64,000 nt of DNA from Gammaproteobacteria bacterium (GTDB lineage Bacteria > Pseudomonadota > Gammaproteobacteria > JAJPIJ01), in contig JAJVHZ010000036.1 in assembly GCA_022072255.1 (NCBI GenBank), positions 1 to 64,000 on the forward strand, written 5' to 3'. The notes beneath the pieces were generated by a model. The model searched no databases. It was not told the origin of the DNA and worked only from the letters and a program-made list of their open reading frames with translations. Positions 1 through 7,463 of the stretch are shown piece after piece. Position numbers and translations under genes: made by a program. Numbering within the stretch: the stretch's first letter is position 1; the number at the start of each line of letters is the position of its first letter.

Positions 1-1260
1 AGCGCCGACGCGGCGGTGACGCCCGAGGCCCCGGCCGCCGCCAGTCCGGCAGTCGGGCTCGCCGCGGCCGCAACCGGCGTGACATCGGACCCGGCTGCGG
101 ACACCGCGGCGGCGATGACCGCACAACTCGAGAGCCTGTCCGCCCGCATCGAGGCGTTGCAGCGGCTGGCCAATGAACGCGAGGCCCAGATCCTCGCCCT
201 GCAGGGCACGCTCGGGGACCTGCAGCAACGGCTCGACGCACAGGCATCCGGCGCGCCCGACACGACCACCGCCGAGGCACAACCGCCGCTCTCGCTGCCG
301 ACGGTCGCGCCCCACACGGCTGGGGATGTGAGCACGCCGGAACCCCCGCGCGCCGGGACACCCGAGGTCGCCGCGCCCGACAGGAGCGTCGCCGCCGATT
401 CCGGCGGAACCGACGCGCAGGCGGATGAACGGCCGGCGCCCGCCCGCGACGGTTGGTGGTGGGGCGTGGGCACCCTGTTGATCGCGGGCCTGGCCAGCGC
501 CGCCACCGTGATGCGGGGTCGACGCGCGACCAAGGACGTCCGCCATGAGGATTGGGCCGCGCGCGAGCGCGAGGATGCCCGCCTGCGCGAGGAGGTCGCT
601 CAGAAACTCAACATGCCGGCACCCGTCACCGCGGCCGTGGCGCCGGAGATCGCGGTCGGGCCGATCGTGGATCTCGCCCCGGAGGACGCCGCAACGAACC
701 TTCCGGCGGCATCGCACATCGTCATCGACCCCTCCTCCGATCAGACCACCTCCGGGATCTGGAACGAGGACTCGGTGCCGAACTGGAGTCTCGAGGCGGA
801 CGCCGAGGCGACGGTCGCACTGGCCGATGCCCAGCCCCTGGAATCGGACGCGGCAGCACCGGCGCTGACCGCCCCACCGGCGCCGGCCACCGCCACCGTG
901 GTGCCGCTGCGGATGGACAGCACCCGTGTGGAGCCGATCCTGAAGGAAGTCGACCTGCAGATTGCCTACCTGCAGTACGAGGACGCCGAGCGGCTGCTGC
1001 TCGGGCCGCTGGCGGATCATCCGGACGAGCCGGCGCTGCTGGTCAAGCTCGCCGAGGTCCACGTCGCCGCCGGCGCGGCCGCGAAGTTCGTGGAGCTGGC
1101 CACGCGACTCAGCCAGGACGAGCAGTTCCGCAACACCGAGCACTGGACGAGGATCGCCAGGATGGGCGAGACGATCGCCCCGACGCATCCGCTGTTCGAG
1201 TTCGTCGCCACGGTGGAGATCGCCCCCGAGGACCTCGGCGACGTGCGCACCCGCGCCTGA
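1..1260 (+). CDS. FimV-like inner-membrane protein, C-terminal part (5' end outside window)
   Basis: The frame is already open at base 1, so only about 419 C-terminal residues are visible. They begin with an Ala/Pro/Thr-rich stretch and a heptad-like coiled coil (about residues 40-85, rich in Leu, Glu, Arg). A single membrane segment with a tryptophan cluster follows (about 151-174), then an acidic Ala/Pro-rich cytoplasmic linker. A TPR-like C-terminal domain (about 310-400) starts near VEPILKEVDLQIAYLQYEDA. Coiled coil, one membrane span, acidic linker and TPR end is the architecture of FimV/TspA proteins, polar organisers for type IV pili and twitching in Pseudomonas. The periplasmic LysM half that would settle the call lies outside the window. 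It converges on fumC. A different TPR membrane protein remains possible. Confidence 0.65.
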   Translation, partial: SADAAVTPEAPAAASPAVGLAAAATGVTSDPAADTAAAMTAQLESLSARIEALQRLANEREAQILALQGTLGDLQQRLDAQASGAPDTTTAEAQPPLSLPTVAPHTAGDVSTPEPPRAGTPEVAAPDRSVAADSGGTDAQADERPAPARDGWWWGVGTLLIAGLASAATVMRGRRATKDVRHEDWAAREREDARLREEVAQKLNMPAPVTAAVAPEIAVGPIVDLAPEDAATNLPAASHIVIDPSSDQTTSGIWNEDSVPNWSLEADAEATVALADAQPLESDAAAPALTAPPAPATATVVPLRMDSTRVEPILKEVDLQIAYLQYEDAERLLLGPLADHPDEPALLVKLAEVHVAAGAAAKFVELATRLSQDEQFRNTEHWTRIARMGETIAPTHPLFEFVATVEIAPEDLGDVRTRA

Positions 1261-1307
1261 GGCCCTTCATCCCCCGGCAGCGGCCGCCAACGCCCGCGGT
1301 CGCACCG

Positions 1308-2702
1308 TCAGCGGCGCGCCGGTATCCCGCCCCGGGTCAGCGCGACCGGATCGAGGATGCGCTTGAGCTCCTGCTCGGAGAGATCCGTCATTCGCAGCGC
1401 CACCTCCATGATCGATCGGTTCTCCGCGTACGCCGTCTTGGCGATCCTCGCCCCCAGCTCGTAGCCGATCGCGGCGTTAAGCGCGGTCACCAGCATCGGA
1501 TTGCGTTCCAGCGCCTCGCCGAGCCGTGCGCGGTTCACCGTGAATCCGGCGATCGCCCTGTCCGCGAGCAGCCGCACGGCGTTGGCGAGGATCTCGATGC
1601 TCTGCGAGAGGTTGTAGGCGATCACCGGCAGCATGACGTTGAGCTGGAAATTCCCGGACTGGCCCGCGACGGTGACGGTCACGTCGTTGCCGATCACCTG
1701 CGCGCACACCATGCACACCGCCTCCGGGATGACCGGATTGACCTTGCCGGGCATGATGCTGCTCCCCGGCTGCAGCTCGGGCAGGTTGATCTCGCCCAGC
1801 CCGGCCAGCGGCCCGCTGTTCATCCAGCGCAGGTCGTTGCAGACCTTCATCAGGCTGACGGCGATCGTCTTGAGCTGTCCGCTCAGCTCGACCGCGGCAT
1901 CCTGCGCGCTCAGCCCCTCGAAGAGGTTGTCCTTGCGCGTGAAGCCGATGCCGGACATCGCGCTCAGCGCGTTCACCACCCGCGCCCCGAACTCCGGATG
2001 GCTGTTGACCCCGGTGCCCACCGCGGTGCCGCCGATCGGCAGCGCGCAGAGACGCTCGAGCACCGCCTGCAGTCGCTCGCCGCCGAGCCGCACCTGGGCC
2101 GCCCATGCCGAGAGTTCCTGGCCGAGGGTGATCGGCATCGCGTCCATCAGGTGGGTGCGCCCGGTCTTGGTCACGTCATGGAACTCGGCCCTGCGGCGGT
2201 CGATGCGATCGGCCAGGTGACGCAGTGCCGGGATGAGGTCGCGGATCACCTGGGTGCCGCCGCTCACCTGTATGCACGTCGGGATCACGTCGTTGCTGCT
2301 CTGGCAGAGATTGACGTGATCGTTGGGATGCACCGGGCGGCCGAGGCGCTGGCTGGCGAGCGACGCGATGACCTCGTTCGCGTTCATGTTGGTGCTGGTG
2401 CCGGAGCCGGTCTGGAAGACGTCGACGGGCATGTGCTCGTCGTAAAGCCCGGTGGAGAGCTGCATCGCCGCGATGCCGATGGCGTCGGCGACCTCGCGAT
2501 CCAGCAGCCCGAGCTCGCTGTTGGCCATGGCCGCCGCGGCCTTCACCATGCCCAGCGCCTCGATGAACGCGCGCGGCATGCGCAGGCCGCTCACCGGGAA
2601 ATTCTGCAGCGCGCGCTGCGTCTGCGCGCCGTACAGCGCCCCGGCCGGGACGCTCACCTCTCCCATCGTGTCGTGCGCCGTGCGCTCGTTGCCCTTCTGC
2701 AT
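1308..2702 (-). CDS. fumC: Class II fumarate hydratase
   Basis: Interconverts fumarate and (S)-malate in the TCA cycle without a metal cluster. The protein is 464 residues, the usual FumC length. The fumarase/aspartase signature GSSIMPGKVNP lies near residue 318, with TGRTHLMDA earlier and SNDVIPT in the N-terminal third. The chosen ATG has a GAGGTGG-like ribosome site just upstream; a longer in-frame start at 2885 would add 61 residues unlike any fumarase. It is divergent from a class I, Fe-S fumarase, so oxygen-stable and oxygen-sensitive enzymes sit back to back. FumC is commonly used under oxidative or iron-limiting stress in organisms with both; that role here is inference. Confidence 0.95.
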   Translation of the reverse strand: MQKGNERTAHDTMGEVSVPAGALYGAQTQRALQNFPVSGLRMPRAFIEALGMVKAAAAMANSELGLLDREVADAIGIAAMQLSTGLYDEHMPVDVFQTGSGTSTNMNANEVIASLASQRLGRPVHPNDHVNLCQSSNDVIPTCIQVSGGTQVIRDLIPALRHLADRIDRRRAEFHDVTKTGRTHLMDAMPITLGQELSAWAAQVRLGGERLQAVLERLCALPIGGTAVGTGVNSHPEFGARVVNALSAMSGIGFTRKDNLFEGLSAQDAAVELSGQLKTIAVSLMKVCNDLRWMNSGPLAGLGEINLPELQPGSSIMPGKVNPVIPEAVCMVCAQVIGNDVTVTVAGQSGNFQLNVMLPVIAYNLSQSIEILANAVRLLADRAIAGFTVNRARLGEALERNPMLVTALNAAIGYELGARIAKTAYAENRSIMEVALRMTDLSEQELKRILDPVALTRGGIPARR

Positions 2703-2853
2703 CTTCCACCTCGCTGTTGCCAGTCCCGAACGTGTCGCGGTGTCGCGCCGCTCGCCCCCAGGATCGAGTATAGGTGGCGCGGACCGCCGGTGGCGCGCCC
2801 GTGGCCTCCGCGGCCTGCGCTCCGGCGACCGGATCGAACACGGCGAGATCGGG

Positions 2854-2859
2854 TAGAAT
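2854..2859 (+). promoter_or_regulatory. Candidate -10 element (TAGAAT) for the class I fumarase gene
   Basis: TAGAAT matches the sigma-70 -10 consensus at five of six bases and lies 52 bp before the ATG at 2912, in the divergent fumC/fumarase spacer. No convincing -35 hexamer is visible 16-18 bp upstream, so this is tentative. Confidence 0.35.
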
Positions 2860-2911
2860 GCCGCGCCCCTGGCAACTGGTACCACAGATCTTCGCAGTCC
2901 GGAACCGCCGC

Positions 2912-4438
2912 ATGACCACCCTCATCAAGCAGAACGACCTCATCGACAGCGTCGCCGACGCGCTGCAGTTCATCTCCTACTACCACCCGATCGATTTCAT
3001 CAAGGCCGTGCACCGGGCCTATCTCGAGGAGGAGTCGCAGGCGGCCCGCGACGCGATGGCGCAGATCCTCATCAATTCGCGCATGTGCGCCGAGGGCCAC
3101 CGCCCGATCTGCCAGGACACCGGCATCGTCACCGTGATGATGAAGATCGGACAGAACGTGCGCTTCGAGGGCGATCGCAGCGTCACCGACCTGGTCAACG
3201 AAGGCGTGCGCCGCGCCTACAACCATCCCGACAACAGGCTGCGCGCCTCGGTGCTCGCCGACCCGGCGGGCGCGCGCAGGAATACCGGCGACAACACGCC
3301 GGCGGTGGTGCACATGGAACTGGTGCCGGGCGACGTCGTCGACGTCCAGGTCGCCGCCAAGGGCGGCGGTTCCGAGGCCAAGAGCAAGTTCGTGATGCTC
3401 AATCCCTCCGACTCCATCGTCGAGTGGGTGATCAGGACGGTGCCCGGCATGGGTGCGGGATGGTGCCCCCCGGGCATGCTCGGCATCGGCATCGGCGGCA
3501 CGGCGGAAAAGGCGATGATCCTCGCCAAGCAGGCGCTGATGGATCCGATCGACATCCAGGAACTCCGGGCGCGCGGTCCGCGCACCCGCATCGAGGAGTT
3601 GCGGCTGGAGATCTGCGACAAGGTCAACGCCCTGGGGATCGGCGCGCAGGGCCTGGGCGGGCTCACGACGGTGCTCGACGTGAAGATCAGGGACTACCCC
3701 ACGCATGCGGCCAACCTCCCGATCGCGCTCATCCCCAACTGCGCCGCCACCCGCCACGCCCATTTCCTGCTCGACGGCAGCGGACCGGCGCTGCAGACCG
3801 CGCCGTCGCTGGAGGATTGGCCGACGATCACCTGGGAGGCCGGCCCGACGGCCAGGCGCATCAATCTGGACAGCGTCACGCGCGAGGAGATCGCGACCTG
3901 GCAGCCCGGGCAGACCCTGCTGCTGTCGGGCCGCCTGCTCACCGGGCGCGACGCCGCGCACAAGCGCATACAGGACCTGCTCGCGGGCGGACAGGGCCTG
4001 CCGCCGGGCGTGGATTTCAAGGGCCGGTTCATCTATTACGTCGGCCCCGTCGACCCGGTGCGCGACGAGGTGGTCGGCCCCGCAGGACCGACGACTGCCA
4101 CCCGCATGGACAAGTTCACCGAGATGATGCTGGCGCAGACCGGGCTCATGGGCATGATCGGCAAGTCCGAGCGCGGCCCGAGCGCGATCGAGGCGATCAA
4201 GCGGCATCGCGCCGTCTATCTGATGGCCGTCGGCGGCGCCGCCTACCTGGTCTCGAAGGCCATTACCGGCGCCCGTGTGGTGGCCTTCGAGGACCTCGGC
4301 ATGGAGGCCATCCGCGAGTTCCAGATCAAGGACATGCCGGTGACGGTGGCCGTCGACGTCCGGGGCCAGTCGGTTCACGACAGCGGCCCGGCCGAGTGGC
4401 GGCAGATCATCATGAAGCGTCAGCAGGCCCCCGCCTGA
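2912..4438 (+). CDS. Class I (Fe-S) fumarate hydratase
   Basis: Oxygen-sensitive [4Fe-4S] fumarase performing the same fumarate/malate step as FumC. The 508 residues match the roughly 505-residue single-chain class I fumarases of Pseudomonas-like bacteria. Three cysteine motifs fit the cluster ligands: RPICQDTGIV (about residue 67), GAGWCPPGMLG (about 187) and IPNCAATRHAHF (about 276). The C-terminal beta domain ends with the typical DMPVTVAVDVRG stretch. ATG 2912 is chosen because homologs begin with TLIKQNDLIDSVADALQ; the frame stays open 138 bp upstream without family similarity. E. coli has FumA, FumB and FumC, so I give no A/B letter. It is transcribed away from fumC and preceded by TAGAAT. 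Confidence 0.93.
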   Translation: MTTLIKQNDLIDSVADALQFISYYHPIDFIKAVHRAYLEEESQAARDAMAQILINSRMCAEGHRPICQDTGIVTVMMKIGQNVRFEGDRSVTDLVNEGVRRAYNHPDNRLRASVLADPAGARRNTGDNTPAVVHMELVPGDVVDVQVAAKGGGSEAKSKFVMLNPSDSIVEWVIRTVPGMGAGWCPPGMLGIGIGGTAEKAMILAKQALMDPIDIQELRARGPRTRIEELRLEICDKVNALGIGAQGLGGLTTVLDVKIRDYPTHAANLPIALIPNCAATRHAHFLLDGSGPALQTAPSLEDWPTITWEAGPTARRINLDSVTREEIATWQPGQTLLLSGRLLTGRDAAHKRIQDLLAGGQGLPPGVDFKGRFIYYVGPVDPVRDEVVGPAGPTTATRMDKFTEMMLAQTGLMGMIGKSERGPSAIEAIKRHRAVYLMAVGGAAYLVSKAITGARVVAFEDLGMEAIREFQIKDMPVTVAVDVRGQSVHDSGPAEWRQIIMKRQQAPA

Positions 4439-4479
4439 GGCGCGGCGTGCGCGCGCCGCCCCGCGTCTCCTGACGGCCT

Positions 4480-4500
4480 CGCGCGGCGCGTCGCCGCGCG
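4480..4500. terminator. GC-rich hairpin after the class I fumarase gene
   Basis: A perfect 9-bp inverted repeat with a 3-base loop starts 42 bp after the fumarase stop. There is no T-run, so it may be a weak terminator or an mRNA 3'-end stabiliser rather than a classic intrinsic terminator. Confidence 0.3.
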
Positions 4501-4529
4501 CCTGCGGTACGCCGGCGCATGCGCGGGAG

Positions 4530-4535
4530 TACAAT
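4530..4535 (+). promoter_or_regulatory. Candidate -10 element (TACAAT) for the START-like gene
   Basis: TACAAT matches five of six -10 consensus bases, 32 bp before the ATG at 4567, with a GGAGG ribosome site in between. No clear -35. Confidence 0.4.
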
Positions 4536-4566
4536 TGCGCCGGCTGCGACCTTGCCGGAGGCGCCT

Positions 4567-5166
4567 ATGGCTGGACGGATCCGGAGCCCGCGGCTGGCGG
4601 GCTGGCTGCTGATTGCCGCCGCGACCACATTCGCGACGTGGCACGCGCGCGCGGACGAGGTCGCGAGGATTGGCGTCAAGCGCGTTGGCAAGGGTTACGA
4701 GGTCTCGGCCTGCGCCAGCACCACTGCCGGCGCCGAGCTCGCCTGGCAGGTGCTGACCGACTTCGATCATTTGAGCGACTTCGTCCCCGACCTGCGTTCG
4801 AGCCGCGTCATCAGCGCGCCCGGGGAACCCCTGCGTGTGGAACAGCAGGGCATATGGCACGCGCTGTTCTTCCGGCACCGCATCGAGGTCGTCTTCGCCA
4901 TCGAACTGGATCCACCGCGAGCCCTCACGTTCCGCGCGGTGGACGGCAATCTGCGGCCCATGTGGGGCCACCTGCGGCTGACCGCGCGCCCGGACTGCCG
5001 CATCGAATACCGGACGCGGAGCACTCCCGACTTCTGGATCCCGCCGCTCATCGGGCCGGCGCTCATACGCGGCCAGGTGCGAGACCAGCTCGACGGCGTG
5101 CTGGGCGAGATCCGCCGACGACAGCAGATCCTCGCCACTTCCACGCGGCACCTGCCGGCGGACTGA
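4567..5166 (+). CDS. Exported SRPBCC/START-like (polyketide cyclase-type) protein
   Basis: 199 residues. The N-terminus (basic residues, then GWLLIAAATTFATWHARA) looks like a Sec signal peptide cleaved near residue 33, so the protein probably works in the periplasm. The rest has the SRPBCC/COQ10-like pattern: a helix at AWQVLTDFDHLSDFVPDL, beta strands carrying SSRVIS and RVEQQG, and a long C-terminal helix (GQVRDQLDGVLGEIRRRQ). This helix-grip fold binds hydrophobic ligands. GGAGG ends 5 bases before the ATG and fixes the start. It precedes the metallopeptidase/ATP-grasp pair with a 99-bp gap and could belong to the same function. The ligand is unknown. Confidence 0.75.
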   Translation: MAGRIRSPRLAGWLLIAAATTFATWHARADEVARIGVKRVGKGYEVSACASTTAGAELAWQVLTDFDHLSDFVPDLRSSRVISAPGEPLRVEQQGIWHALFFRHRIEVVFAIELDPPRALTFRAVDGNLRPMWGHLRLTARPDCRIEYRTRSTPDFWIPPLIGPALIRGQVRDQLDGVLGEIRRRQQILATSTRHLPAD

Positions 5167-5265
5167 CCGGACCGGACTGCGGAGGACCTGCCAGTCTCTT
5201 CCCAATCGAGCGCGAGGCCGGCAGCCGCACGCGGTTGGCAAAGCCTGACCGATCTCCTATGCTCC

Positions 5266-6327
5266 GTGCCGGTGGCTCGGCGCGCACGTCCAGGATCCCG
5301 CAACAAGAAACTGGCGCCCGATCAGTGGGCAGGCTGGTCGGACGAGCAGCTGCTCGAACTGCGCCTGTGCGACCTCGATCTCGCCATCGACGGCACACCC
5401 GTCGCCGAATGCATCGACCTGCTGTCCGGGGAGCTCGCGGCGAGGGGCATCACCTTCCGGCCGCACTTCTGGCTGTCCGCCGAGTGGTTCTGTCCCGACG
5501 GCGTTGCCGGCATCGCGGCGCCCTTCTACCTTGCGCATCCGCGGCTGGCGAGACTCGAGCTGAACCAGATGCTCGAGGTCGAGGGTGGCACGCAGGAGTG
5601 GTGCATGCAGATCCTGCGGCACGAGACCGGCCACGCCATCGAGAACGCCTATCTGCTGCGACGCCGCCCGCTGCGGCAGAAGCTGTTCGGCAAGTCCTCG
5701 GTCCCCTACCCGGACTGGTACACGCCGAGGCCATACAGCAAACGTTTCGTCCTGCACCTGGACCGCTGGTACGCGCAGGCCCATCCCGACGAGGATTTCG
5801 CCGAGACCTTCGCCGTATGGCTGCAGCCGGACTCCGGCTGGCGCGAGCGCTACCAGGGATGGCCCGCGCTGCGGAAGCTCGAGTATGTCGATCAGCTCAT
5901 GCATACGCTGGCAGGCAAGCCGCCGCGCGTCGCCGGCCGCGAGGTCGTCGAGCCGTTGTCTGACCTGCGCACCACGCTGCGCGAGCACTACCGGCGGCGC
6001 CGCGCCCACTACGGCCAGGTCCATCCGACGTTCTACGATGACGCCCTCGGGCGCATCTTCTCGGACTCCGCCCACCACGCCGCCAACATGCACGCGGCCG
6101 CGTTTCTCTCGCGCATCCGCAAGGAGGCCAGGCGCAAGGTCGCCGACTGGACGGGCGCATACCAGTACACGATCGACCAGGTCCTCGGCGGCATGATCGA
6201 TCGCTGCCGCGAACGCAACCTGCGCCTGGCGGTTCCCGAGGATCAGGCGCGTCACGACTTCATCCTGCTGCTGACGGTTCAGACCATGAACAACATGCAC
6301 AGCGGCAGGCAACGGGTAGCGCTATGA
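5266..6327 (+). CDS. Putative zinc metallopeptidase coupled to an ATP-grasp ligase
   Basis: 353 residues, resembling the proteobacterial 'putative zinc-binding metallopeptidase' family. The gluzincin-type motif HETGH is at 119-123, inside ILRHETGHAIENAY, and a conserved downstream acidic helix DEDFAETFAVWL (about 175-186) probably supplies the third zinc ligand. I see no signal peptide, so it is probably cytoplasmic, and no cysteine-rich zinc ribbon at the N-terminus. The start is GTG at 5266, with another in-frame GTG at 5272; neither has a strong ribosome site. Its stop overlaps the next start by 4 bp (ATGA), indicating translational coupling. Opposing peptide-bond activities, a ligase and a peptidase, suggest making and removing a peptide-like modification. 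The substrate is unknown. Confidence 0.8.
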   Translation: MPVARRARPGSRNKKLAPDQWAGWSDEQLLELRLCDLDLAIDGTPVAECIDLLSGELAARGITFRPHFWLSAEWFCPDGVAGIAAPFYLAHPRLARLELNQMLEVEGGTQEWCMQILRHETGHAIENAYLLRRRPLRQKLFGKSSVPYPDWYTPRPYSKRFVLHLDRWYAQAHPDEDFAETFAVWLQPDSGWRERYQGWPALRKLEYVDQLMHTLAGKPPRVAGREVVEPLSDLRTTLREHYRRRRAHYGQVHPTFYDDALGRIFSDSAHHAANMHAAAFLSRIRKEARRKVADWTGAYQYTIDQVLGGMIDRCRERNLRLAVPEDQARHDFILLLTVQTMNNMHSGRQRVAL

Positions 6328-7349
6328 GGAAGCTACGCATACTCGCGCTCATGCACGCCGATCTGGTGCCGCCGGAGGACGTCACGGGCGTGGACCTCAC
6401 CTCCGCGCAGTGGCGCACCGAGCACGACGTCGTCGACACGCTACGGCAGATCGGGCACGAGGTCCGCGCCCTGGGGGTGCGCAACGACCTGGGCGTCATC
6501 CGCCAGGCGATCGAGGAGTGGAAGCCGCACATCGCCTTCAATCTCCTCGAGGAGTTCGACGGCGTGGCGGTCTACGACCAGAACGTCGTGTCCTACCTGG
6601 AGTTGCTGAAGGTCCCGTACACCGGCTGCAATCCGCGCGGCCTCATGCTCGCCCGGGACAAGGCGCTGTCGAAGAAGATCCTGCACTACCACCGCATACC
6701 GAGTCCGGACTTCATGGTCGTGCCGATGGGTCGCCCGGTGCGCAGGCCCAGGCATCTGGAGTTTCCGCTGATCGTCAAGTCGCTGTCCGAGGAAGCGTCA
6801 CTGGGCATCTCCCAGGCATCGATCGTTGAGGACGACGAGCGACTGCGGGAACGCGTAGGGTTCGTGCACAACAGTGTCGGCACCGGGGCGATCGCCGAGC
6901 GCTACATCGAGGGGCGGGAGCTGTACGTATCGGTGCTCGGCAATCGGCACCTGCAAGTCTTTCCGGTCTGGGAGCTGGTCATGGACAACCTGCCGGACGA
7001 GGCGCGGCGAATCGCCACGCAGCGGGTGAAATGGTCGCGCAAGTACCAGGACAAATACCGGATCACCTCGCGCGAGGCGCGCAACCTGCCGGAGGGCATG
7101 GCGGAGAGGCTGCGGCACCTGGCGCGGCGGGTGTTCCGCATCCTCGGTCTGAACGGCTACGCGCGCATCGATCTGCGCATGGACAGGCAGAACCGCGTTT
7201 ACGTGATCGAGGCCAATCCCAATCCGCAGGTCGCCCGGGGCGAGGATTTCGCGGACTCCGCCGAGCACGCCGGCGTCCCTTACAGGGCGCTGTTGCAGCG
7301 TCTCATCGCCGCCGGTCTGCGCTGGCGGCCGGCGGAGTGGGGGCGCTGA
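6324..7349 (+). CDS. ATP-grasp ligase (D-Ala-D-Ala ligase-like), substrate unknown
   Basis: 341 residues with the ATP-grasp order. There is an N-terminal Rossmann-like part (RILALMHADLVPP), a central lobe with FPLIVKSLSEEASLGIS (nucleotide-binding Lys near 152), AERYIEGRELYVSVLG, and a C-terminal catalytic strand with ARIDLRMD and IEANPNPQV, where Asp, Glu and Asn bind Mg-ATP. Ligases of this fold join a carboxylate to an amine through an acylphosphate. It is too divergent to be Ddl: the DxxxPLHG-type substrate motif is absent and no ftsQ/mur genes are near. It is coupled to the upstream metallopeptidase by an ATGA overlap. Peptide or amino-acid ligation is inference from the fold. Confidence 0.8.
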   Translation: MRKLRILALMHADLVPPEDVTGVDLTSAQWRTEHDVVDTLRQIGHEVRALGVRNDLGVIRQAIEEWKPHIAFNLLEEFDGVAVYDQNVVSYLELLKVPYTGCNPRGLMLARDKALSKKILHYHRIPSPDFMVVPMGRPVRRPRHLEFPLIVKSLSEEASLGISQASIVEDDERLRERVGFVHNSVGTGAIAERYIEGRELYVSVLGNRHLQVFPVWELVMDNLPDEARRIATQRVKWSRKYQDKYRITSREARNLPEGMAERLRHLARRVFRILGLNGYARIDLRMDRQNRVYVIEANPNPQVARGEDFADSAEHAGVPYRALLQRLIAAGLRWRPAEWGR

Positions 7350-7463
7350 GCTGCGCGCTGGCGCCTGCGGCACGGCGGGCATGACCCCGTCAGGGGCATC
7401 CAGCCCTGCCATCGGTGAGCCGGGACGCAAAATCGCGGCCTCCGCATAGGCTAGGATCACATT

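Noticed and set aside
552-2915. A 787-codon open frame on the plus strand across fumC
   Set aside because: It is antisense to a clear fumC, has Arg/Pro/Ala-rich low-complexity translation and no family motif. Such frames are expected in very GC-rich DNA.
6324-7349. Assignment of the ATP-grasp gene as ddl
   Set aside because: Only the general ATP-grasp features match; Ddl substrate motifs and cell-division neighbours are absent.
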